64,000 nt of DNA from Apostichopus japonicus (lineage: Eukaryota > Echinodermata > Holothuroidea > Aspidochirotida > Stichopodidae). This document shows positions 56,150 to 64,000 of the stretch, one piece after another. Under the pieces are notes generated by a model. It searched no databases. It worked only from the letters and a program-made list of their open reading frames with translations, and was not told where the DNA came from. Within the stretch, counting starts at the first letter, position 1. Each line of letters starts with the position of its first letter. Where the stretch lies: contig NC_092577.1 of the NCBI RefSeq assembly GCF_037975245.1, positions 19,652,898 to 19,716,897 of the forward strand, written 5' to 3'. A program made the position numbers and the translations under genes.

Positions 56150-58450
56150 GGGAGTCCGCAATAGCGCTCGTTGTGAGGCCCCCCAGTGGCAAGAACCAAG
56201 TGTAGAATCTGTGACCTCAGCCAAATATTTAGGTCAGGATGTTGATGTTACACTTAACTTGGATTCAAAAAATCGTGTGAAAGGTACACTACCAGGTGGT
56301 AAAAATGTGTTGATTTTATTTGACAGTGGTGCTACAAGGTCGATCCTTTCTGGGTCATTTGTTCGTAAATCACATTATCTGTCATCTGTGACGTTAAAGA
56401 AAGTTGAACCCATTCACTTCAAGTTGGGCAATGGTAACTTCTTAACTGCTTCGCATGTGATCGACTTTGAGATTACAATTCAAAGTCATCGCTTTAAAGT
56501 AAGTGCTGTTAGACTTGATTTTGGGAAATAACACTTTAAGAGAGTTAGGTGGTATGTTAAATTTCAGAGATGGCTCTTTTCAGATCAAACCGAAGAAGGT
56601 GTATTTCAGACCTGTATCTAATGTTACTGTTCAACCAGGTCAAAGAAAGAAAATAATTGTACAAGCTAGAGTACCATCATTTTTGAGAAATCATGAAGTT
56701 GTTTTTTGGCTCAGATGTCCCCATCTGATATGTTGGTAAATTTAAGGAAAGGAAGAACTTTCATTCGGGTTACAAATACAAGCCAAATAAGGAAGTTCTT
56801 TGTACGAAGTAAACCAGTGGCTCATTTGAATCTGAATGATGTAGCACATATTACTCAGGATGTTACTCGAGAGTTTTTGAACTTCTTACATATTGCTCAT
56901 AGGGTTACTTCAGGTTCAAAAGTCACATCTCAACAAACTTTGAGACAATACAACCAAGAGCAGTATCCTCATCTAGATCCTCATGATCCTTTACTGGATA
57001 TGACTGAGGCAGGTGTTTTTAGAAAGCATGTGAATTTGTCTGACAGCATTCTTGATTTGGAAGAGAGATCAGATTTTCACAATATGATATTAAAGCATAG
57101 GGATGCATTTTCCTTGTATAATGAGCTTTGAACTTGTCATGGTCATGAAATTGATTTTGAACTAGAGAACAAGGAACCATTTTTCATTCGACCTTACTTT
57201 AAGACTGAGTCGGATAAACTAATCATTGAGAAGGAGATGGATAAACTAGTTACTTTGGGAATTCTTGGTGTTGGTCATTCATCTTACACCTCACCTGTGT
57301 TGCTTGTGTCGAAGAAAGGCACAAATGAAAAGAGAGTTGTGACTGATTTTAGATACTTGAATTCACGCATCAAACGAATAAATCATCCTTTTCCATTACT
57401 TGCGGAAACCATGATGCGTATTGGAAATTCAAATGCAACTGTTTTGAGTGTGATGGATCTTAAGTCTGCATTTTTTCTTTGCCTTTGACTAAACGTGCTC
57501 AAAAGTATACAGGTGTTTCATCATTTAATGGGTCAAGTGCAGAATTCAAGAAACTTTTGTATTGCGCACCATGATGACATAATAGTGTTCAGTCAAGATA
57601 AAGTGTCGCATAAACAACATTCAGCCAGTATCTTCCAGGCTCTTGCATTGAATGGGTTAAGATTAGTCCCAAGAAGTGCAAGTTTTTCTGTAAACAAGTG
57701 ATTTATATGGGACATAGTGTTACAGTTAATGAGTTAGGGAATGCCACCATACAGCCACTTGCTGATAGGTGTGCAGCTATTCGTAATATGGCAAGACCTA
57801 CTTCTGCCAAAGAAGCTAGACGTTTTGTGGGTACAATTAATTAATTTTGCGACCTTTGCATTGTTTGTCCAGAAAGCACAAGCACTTTAAATGGATAGAA
57901 GGGTGTGAAATTTCATTTTCCAAAATTAAGAAATTAATGACAAGTCCTCCCATATTGCATTTACCTAAGAAGGAAGGTACATTTTCAGTGTATAGGGATA
58001 CATCTAGAGTTGCCACAGGTTCTTATATTACCCAAAGTGTTGATGGTAGAGAGAATCTACTTGGTTATTATTCCAAAATACTGCCTAATGCATGTCAGAA
58101 TTACAGTGTTACAGAATTGTAATTATTCGGACTGTTCATCAATGTATCAGCATTCAGACATTTACTTAAGGGGTGTACGTTCAATGCCTTTGAGCACTCA
58201 GCAATTGTCCAGATTTTAAAATCTAAGGTTGAAGCACCTAAACCACGTTTGCAAAAACTGCTTCTCAAATTGTCAGATTATTCCTTTCAATTTGGTTACA
58301 ACAAGGATACAGAAATAGTCTTGGCAGATCTTCTATCAAGATCACCCAGAGAGGATCATTCCGAAATTGATCAAATCATTCCTGTAGCATTTTCGGCAGA
58401 TGGTGATGGCTATCCTGAATTTGCCAACCCAAGTCACCCGCTCTTATGCT
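56150..58450 (+). pseudogene. gypsy pol: protease, reverse transcriptase, RNase H
   Basis: Protease: NVLILFDSGATRSILSGSF (DSGA about 56318-56330). A frame break near 56520 leads to LRELGGMLNFRDGSFQIKP. Reverse transcriptase: DKLVTLGILGVGHSSYTSPV, KRVVTDFRYLNSRI, TVLSVMDLKSAFF (motif A, near 57450), then loss of sequence after YTGVSSFNG and a HHDDIIVFS box (57565-57595) in place of YxDD. RNase H: PTSAKEARRFVGTIN, ISFSKIKKLMTSPPILHLPK, FSVYRDTSRVATGSYITQ and YSKILPNACQNYSVTEL, ending LSRSPREDHSEIDQII near 58380. Stops at 57131, 57488, 57841 and 58120, plus frame changes and the RT deletion, disable it. Confidence 0.9.
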
Positions 58451-58689
58451 AAGAAAATGGGAATCACAATCCCTGCCTTGTTTCCAGAAAAACAAACTGA
58501 AGTCACAGGAAATAAAGATAGTTCTGAGGAGTCATCTGAAACTAACTTTTCAAGGTCAGGTGTTCAAAGTTTAGAGCAACCTACAGTAGAAAACCAAGAT
58601 AATCTACCCATCACAAACAATGTGGTAAATGAAATTGGTACTAGTAACATTCCACATTCCACAAGGACAGAAAGTCTGCAAAGTCAGTT

Positions 58690-59870
58690 CAGTTGAAGTC
58701 TGAAGAGTATATTCTCTGTAATGGAGTTTTGTTTCGTTTATTTTTCTGTAACAAGAAAAATGATTTCAATGTGCAGTTAGCAGTACCAGAGAATGTGTCT
58801 GAAACTAATTTCACAGTTTCATGACAATCTTTTGAGTAGTCATCAGGGGACAGTAAGAACTTACTTGACCATCCGGCGACATTTGTACATGCCGAAGATG
58901 TTTGAAAGAATCAACAATTATGTGAAGCCATGTTTACGTTGTCAACAATTCAGAGACAAACCAGATAAATTGCGAATGTATCATCAGAGAGTACCAGATC
59001 AATATCAGCCATTTTCAAAAATAAGTCTTGATTTCAAAACTATGCCGTCATCTGTAAGTGGATTTAAGCATCTTATGGTTGTATGCGACGAGGTCACAAG
59101 ATTTGTGATATGTGCACCTTTGAAAACCTTAGATGCAAAGACAATCTGTGAGGCATTCATTCAGAAAATAGTGGCAATTTTGGTCCACCTCAGTGCCTTA
59201 TCGCAGATGCTGCATCATCTTTAACAGGCAAATTACTAGCTGTGTTATGTTCTGCTCTAGACATTGATCAGAAAGTCATAAGTGTAGAAAACCATGGAAG
59301 CCTCCAAGTGGAGCGTCACATTCGTACGTTGTCAAACTTTTTGAAGGTTATTCTCAATCAGTTCGGAAATGATTGGGTAAGGTATATTCCTACAACATGC
59401 TATGCGTACAACTCTTTCTCATCACCATTTTTGGGAAACTATAGTCCATATGAGTTAGTTTTTGGTCGGGAACCGCAAAATTTGACAAATGTGAAAGTCA
59501 ATCCAATGTCAGGATTATCGTTGTCTTATCAAGACTATGTTTCTCATTTGAAGGACAAATTCAGCAATATTTCAAGAACAAGGTTATCACTTCAGAGACA
59601 CCAGCAAAATGTGGAGCAAAATGTGGAGTTGTCTCAAAAGTTGTCGAAAAATCCAATTTACACTGTTGGACAATTGGTATATCTTTTCAAGCCTATCTCT
59701 TCCTCCCTGACGGCTAACTCTAGGCGTATTGCAGCAGAATGGTGCGGACCCTTGGTCATTCATAAGGTTTTAGATCGAACTCATTATGTTCTATAACAGG
59801 TGAATTCCTTAATGATGTGTTTAGTTTCAATCGTCTCAAACCATGTTTCATTAGTTCTAATGATATCAAA
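58690..59870 (+). pseudogene. gypsy pol: integrase
   Basis: The zinc domain reads ISQFHDNLLSSHQGTVRTYL then KPCLRCQQ (HHCC pattern). The core has ISLDFKTMPSSVSGFKHLMV (first Asp near 59030), then a frame break near 59180; the second Asp lies in LIADAASSLTGKLL (near 59208) and the Glu in LQVERHIRTLSNFL (near 59315). CYAYNSFSSPFLGNYSPYEL and VFGREP follow. The C-terminal domain carries GQLVYLFKPISSSL and RIAAEWCGPLVIHKVLDRTH. All three catalytic positions are represented but not in one frame. A stop at 59794-59796 and another frame change precede the tail FNRLKPCFI. Confidence 0.9.
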
Positions 59871-60072
59871 AGTATTAGAAATGTTCAAAAATTGAAAGAA
59901 GCTTTGGGTGAGAGACATAACCCCCAGCCAAAAGACACAGTCTGAAAGTCTTCAATTCATTGATGAAAACGATTCAGTCTTATCAGGTGTTTGTTCAAGA
60001 GACATAGAATGTTGTGATAAGGTAGATGCAGTTGATTTGAGTGAACATGTTATAAACATATTTCAGAGAATC

Positions 60073-60452
60073 AGGGTTTGGGAATCCCACGTGTTACTGA
60101 CAAAGAGAAACTACAGCAACAGTTGAAATTAATTTTGGAAGCTCCAACAAATCTTGTTATGGATATTGAAAAGACAAGGTTCAAATCAGGTCATTTGCAA
60201 ATTTTACTTTCATTTCAAAAGTGAACTTGCGAGAAAGATACAAGAATTTATTTTTGGTGGTCAGTAGACAAGTACGCTGATACCGAAAAGGTGGTTAAAG
60301 AAGTTTTAGAGAATGCCAAGATTCAAAAGTTTGGTAATCCTAGAAAATTGTTCAAAGGGTTATATGTTTACAATTTTGAACTTACAATGTTACCACATTT
60401 ATATATATACCTAATTATTGCTTATACCTTGAAAACTCTTTGTTTTTATAAG
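60073..60452 (+). pseudogene. Extra coding-like segment after integrase
   Basis: One plus-strand frame of about 125 codons has a single TGA near 60220. It contains GIPRVTDKEKLQQQLKLILE, VMDIEKTRFKSGHLQILLSF, RIYFWWSVDKYADTEKVVKE and VLENAKIQKFGNPRKLFKGL. It lies beyond the usual end of gypsy pol, before about 650 bp of untranslated sequence and the polypurine tract. I do not recognise a domain. It could be a lineage-specific pol extension, a third ORF in the position of env, or captured sequence; there is no signal peptide or clear transmembrane region to support env. Confidence 0.45.
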
Positions 60453-61090
60453 ACATGAATATTTCATTAACATGTTATATGTTTGCAGACCAGGACAGTT
60501 GTCTTCAAGTATTTATTTGGTTTGTAACAATGTTCAAGAAGTTTTTATTCAAGGAAATGTGTGCTTGTAAGAAAGTTATGTCATGATATGAGTCGGACAG
60601 AAAGTTAGTTTGAGAGTTAATCAAAACAGGTTGGACTTCATTTTGCTTGAATCATTATATTTGGTACCTTCCTAGGAGCAACTTGATCACTCACGTCCAG
60701 AGCGCACCTGTATGTTGAAGAATTGTAAGTGTGAAGTTTTTCAAAAGAAATGAGAAAGAAGGTGAAGATGGTTACCTAAAACACTGTCTTGCTCTTAACA
60801 GAGGTCAAGTAGACTCTGAACAGATTTATATATCATTTTTACAGTGAAGATTTGTTTTTATTCTTAAAAGCAAGCAAACAACTTTAAGCGTAGAGGTTAC
60901 ATTTTAAAATTAGCATGAAGTGCATTCCATTAAGCATACCAGTGTTTACTATGTAAACATGTTGTAAATCTTATTGCAGTTGTTTATGTGTTTGGGAAGA
61001 AAACAATAATTTGTATTGATTAGATTGATTAATCTTATCCAGTTGGATTGGGGGGGGGGGAACAAAAAGAGAAGTTTCTCTCTTTTTTTT

Positions 61091-61105
61091 AAAAAACAAA
61101 GGGGA
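61091..61105 (+). promoter_or_regulatory. Polypurine tract
   Basis: AAAAAACAAAGGGGA lies immediately upstream of the right LTR. It is the expected primer site for plus-strand DNA synthesis of an LTR retrotransposon. An 11-G run (61050-61060) lies 30 bp upstream. Confidence 0.85.
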
Positions 61106-61419
61106 TGTTGTGTAGAGGATTCCAATGCCTCTCGGTAAAATCATCTAAGATAATCATCAGTATTGTGATTGGTTGATTCATAATTATTCATTCATATATC
61201 ATGTGATTTGGGTCAAGACAACCAGAGCGAAGCTTCTGGAAGGACCTTTGCAGGTACTGAGAGGAGTCACGTTCTGGGAGTGTGTTGACAGTAAAATATT
61301 CCAAACGCAGAGAAAATCTCAATAAATCGGAGTCGAATCAGACCTTCATCGTTTTTCTGATTATTGCATATTACCCTGAGATGTCTAATTAATCAACCGA
61401 ATCAACAAGAAACACAACA
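61106..61419 (+). repeat. 3' LTR, 314 bp
   Basis: It has the same termini as the 5' LTR and carries the AATAAA signal. Differences from the 5' LTR are single-base indels in T and G runs, a short deletion near 61198, and a few substitutions. It is followed by GTAG, the second copy of the target duplication. Confidence 0.95.
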
Positions 61420-62625
61420 GTAGGTCACGTTTGACCTCCGGTGACCTTTATAATTTTTGGGGGTTATTGGAATTTTCGCGCTTATAATCGGATCTAAAAG
61501 GTACCTTCCGATCAAAATTGTCCTTGGTTGACCCCTTTGCGACCTTCGTGTGCGAAGTAATCAGTACAGTTAGGATGGTCGTGTACAGACTTGTCATGTT
61601 GCTTTTTGGAATCAGTGTGTCAAACTACATCTGTCCGTGAAGTAAAAATGTCCAAATTCGCAAAATATGCTCATTATATTGTTATGTGATAAAGCTCTGT
61701 GTGCTATATAGAGGAAACCAACTCCCGCTTCAATCGGACACCCGGTTCTCAAGTTATGAGGGGTAAGGTTGGTTTTCATATACCTTATTAGCAATAACGT
61801 TGTGTGTGTACATTGGATCACATAACAATTTTAGGATAGGTTTCACATCATCGAAGGGAATATTTTTTGACAAAAACCATCAGGTCATCCAAGGTTGCTT
61901 ATGTTCCAAAAACCGCCACCTTATGCTAATTTTTCCAACGACTTCTAGTCACGAAGTCTGACACGGCTGATATATTGGGACAAATTGTGAATGAAGTAGG
62001 GGCAAATTAAAAAAAATATCCATCATGGTCACCAAAGGTCACCATGGTCACAAAAGGTCACCAAAGGTCAATTATGGGTCAAGATGTGTTTCTTCCTGTG
62101 CAGTAACTTGTGAAACTCCCACTGACAGGGTCCGACATGGTTGATATTTTGGGAGTACTTCTGAATGGGGTAAGGGATCGTTTCCAAACATAACGGTCAT
62201 GTCAACGGAAGGTCAGTTAGGGGTCAAAAACTAATATTTTGGCATTAACTTCAGAACAAAATGTCCATCAAGGTTGGGAGTTACGCTATTGCAATCCATT
62301 AGTCGACCTTCATTTGGGTGACCTTTGACATCAGGTTCAACTCCAGTGACCTCTATAGTTTCATTCACTCCTCTGTTCACTCCTCTGCAACCATTGTGTG
62401 CTAAGTTATTACGGATCAAGGTTTTCTCAAAACCAAATAAGTACAGTTCGGATGATTCTGTGAGTTCTGTAAAAACAGCCAACTCGTGGTCATATCAGAC
62501 ACCTGGTCCTCAACAGGTACTCAAAAGTACCAACGATGGATTTGTTATTTTTTTAGCAATAATATTGTGTGTGTACATCGGACCACATAACAATTTTAGG
62601 ACAGTGCTGCTCCCCTTGTAAATAT
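61420..62625 (+). repeat. Host tandem repeat, period about 766 bp, rich in GGTCA half-sites
   Basis: 'gttgtgtgtgtacattggatcacataacaattttagg' landmarks at about 61798-61834 recur, slightly diverged, at about 62564-62600. Likewise 'ggtgacctttataattttt' against 'gtgacctctatagtttc', and 'gtacagtt(a/c)ggatg' twice. The second unit contains the block that also precedes the gypsy element (53990-54160), so the retrotransposon split one unit of this array. AGGTCA/GGGTCA/TGACCT words are frequent. No coding potential is seen; the 98-codon frame at 62325-62621 is within the repeat. Confidence 0.8.
62027..62082 (+). promoter_or_regulatory. Phased array of six GGTCA half-sites
   Basis: GGTCA starts at 62027, 62037, 62046, 62056, 62066 and 62077: spacings of 9-11 bp, one helical turn. 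AGGTCA at 62055-62060 and 62065-62070 with spacer CCAA is an exact direct repeat with 4-base spacing (DR4). DR3, DR4 and DR5 elements bind nuclear receptor dimers in animals. Whether this repeat is regulatory here is not known. Confidence 0.5.
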
Positions 62626-63440
62626 TCCTTACAAGCAAGGAACCTTAGTGCCCTTGGGCTCTTCTTTCAATTCTGGATTTGACTGCAGCACAGTCTTTCA
62701 ACTGAAGGGAATCAGCGAAAAAATACTCGGGGATCCTGCACCAGATCATAAAGGCTCCAATAAGAGCGACCACTCATCTTTCGAATGAAGAAATTGAAAT
62801 GCAGCTTCATGTTCAAAAATGTCGAGAAAAGGATCAATACTGCTATAAATTTTCTCTTCATGTAGTGCAACATTTTCAACTTTATTCCTTCTTTGTTGAG
62901 AATTTTATTGAGTGGGTCACGGAAATCTTGATTTCATTGTATAATGTTTTACATACACTGAGTCTGCTTGCTCAATCCAGGCCCATGCTTAATTTAAGCA
63001 ACTCAGGAACACTTGACAGATAAGGTAGTTAACGGTTGAAGAGATGCGAAAAATATCTTAACTGAAACTTGACTTGCAGATGAAAAGTCCATACTTTTAC
63101 CCTGCTCGCAGCGCCATGTAGAGAAATTAAGTTCATAAATGAAAATAGGACAAGTTAACTCCAACTAATGTCAATCAAGGTATATAACAAGTGAAGAATT
63201 TATGCAAATGAGAATATTAAAGGAAGTTATGCATACTTAGAAGCAAGTGTACATATCATCAAAACAGGGGGAGAATAATAGAAAGAAAGGGAGTATGAAA
63301 GTTGAAGCATGCAAGATTGAAAATAAACAAAGGTAAGTAAATAAACATATCTGAGGAAAGCTAGTAGAAGCTGTCTTTAATTTTTCGAAAAACAAACACA
63401 GAAAGCTGTCTGCTACATTCCCCAGGTAGAAAAGAGATTA
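62626..63440. other. Non-coding stretch
   Basis: I see no gene. AT-rich sequence with short unrelated open frames; a purine-rich part (63265-63340) carries no clear repeat unit. Confidence 0.4.
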
Positions 63441-64000
63441 GGTAGGTGGACCAAACCAAGCCCACCGCTCAAGGGGGTCTTATACAGAACGGTCCTTTAG
63501 ACAAGGATTGGTTTGCGCTTTCCCCAAATGAAACCAAAAATGATCCTCTCCAATCGCACCAAGGCATGATCGTACCAGGATACCAAAGGAGAGGAACAAT
63601 AAAACGATTAACAACTGTAATCTTCCCAGGGATGGAGAGCCACCTGTGACTGAATGTGTCGAGCCTTGCCTCCGCCTGATCAGCCTTCTCGGCCCAAGTG
63701 GTGGCATCCGGGGCACCATAACCTAGCCAGATGCCATTTACCTTCATCATGACATCTGACCAAGTAGCATCGAACGGGAGGGATTGGCCGCGCCAACCTC
63801 CTAAACGCAGCCCTTTGGTCTTGGACTTGTTGAGTCTGCCACCAGTAGCCTCTTGTAAGGTGGTCAAAACCTTCGATTAAGGCTTGAAGGAGGCGAGGTC
63901 CGACATCGGCATACTGCACGCATTTAACTCTAGCTCCACCGGTACGTTGAAGGGTGGAAATCCCAGGCATCTGTCCAGCGAGGTAATGAGTGTTTCGCTG
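63440..64000 (-). pseudogene. Tx1-like LINE reverse transcriptase fragment, cut by window edge
   Basis: From the right edge the minus strand reads MPGISTLQRTGGARVKCVQY then ADVG in place of the usual YADD, and LLQALIEGFDHLT; after a frame change near 63870 it continues LQEATGGRLNKSKTKGLRLG, GWRG, DVMMKVNGIWLGYGAPDATT and WLSIPGKITVVNRFIVPLLW. NxxKSxGLxxGxW followed by xKxxGIxxG and LSIxGKxxVxNxFIxPxLWY is the region after the active site in Tx1/L1-type reverse transcriptases. This may be the part missing from copies A and B, but it belongs to a separate insertion. The catalytic second Asp appears lost. Confidence 0.8.

Larger units (their letters stand above)
54168..61419 (+). mobile_element. 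Ty3/gypsy LTR retrotransposon, structurally complete, coding-defective
   Basis: Two LTRs (54168-54486 and 61106-61419) start TGTTGTGTAG and end ...ACACAACA. GTAG is present just before the left LTR (54164-54167) and just after the right LTR (61420-61423), a 4-bp target duplication. A tRNA-Lys-type PBS and a purine tract are in place. Domain order is gag, zinc knuckle, protease, reverse transcriptase, RNase H, integrase, which is Ty3/gypsy order. The LTRs differ by about four or five substitutions and four small indels, so the insertion is fairly young, yet gag and pol are broken at many places. The element sits in a tandem host repeat. Confidence 0.95.

Noticed and set aside
60073-60452. Interpretation as an env gene
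   Set aside because: No signal peptide, Cys pattern, fusion-peptide-like or membrane-anchor segment is visible; kept only as an unassigned coding-like segment.

Overview
The window looks like a gene-poor, transposon-rich stretch of a marine invertebrate nuclear genome. The evidence is spliced exons with GT/AG borders, non-LTR and LTR retrotransposons, DNA-transposon-derived genes, many foldback and tandem repeats, and no operons or ribosome binding sites. The mix (CR1-like and Tx1-like LINEs, Ty3/gypsy elements, ZMYM1-like hAT genes, Ginger-type integrase genes, TAGGCCTA-rich unique sequence) would fit an echinoderm or hemichordate, but this is inference and no host gene allows a species call. 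I see no tRNA, rRNA, CRISPR array or intact host protein gene.

Layout. 1-2.3 kb: a dispersed repeat module, including a 79-bp tandem array. 2.3-5.0 kb (minus): a decayed MULE/NOF-like transposase gene with an acidic N terminus; 5.2-5.8 kb (minus): an unrecognised reading frame. 8.5-19.4 kb (plus): three exon-like blocks of a ZMYM1-like hAT-derived gene (TTF-type zinc finger, DUF4371, hAT dimerisation region), now a pseudogene; its first intron contains a CR1-like LINE with a 1019-codon open ORF2. 21.3-24.5 kb: foldback elements and a PHD-finger remnant. 25.6-33.4 kb: MITE-like elements, local duplications and a duplicated exon-like cassette. 33.6-35.4 kb and 49.5-52.3 kb: two internally deleted Tx1-like LINEs; a related reverse transcriptase piece enters from the right edge. 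38.3-41.1 kb: a gypsy pol end, a presumed LTR, then gypsy gag-protease, in an unusual pol-LTR-gag order. 42.9-43.9 kb: a Ginger/KRBA2-like integrase pseudogene abutting a CR1-like LINE fragment that is split by a 1.4-kb insert. 52.3-53.8 kb (minus): a second gypsy remnant. 54.17-61.42 kb: a structurally complete gypsy element (two LTRs, PBS, PPT, 4-bp target duplication) with broken genes, inserted into a tandem host repeat rich in nuclear-receptor half-sites.

Nearly all coding sequence is of mobile-element origin and most of it is disabled. The one long intact frame is the CR1-like ORF2. Nested insertions give a partial order: the hAT-derived gene predates the CR1-like LINE in its intron, the 766-bp host repeat predates the gypsy element, and one CR1-like LINE predates the 1.4-kb insert. 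I found no convincing new multi-gene system. The most unusual signals are the pol-LTR-gag arrangement, the phased AGGTCA array, the duplicated exon-like cassettes, an extra coding-like stretch after the gypsy integrase, and the dispersed module at 1-1735 and about 21.9-22.2 kb.
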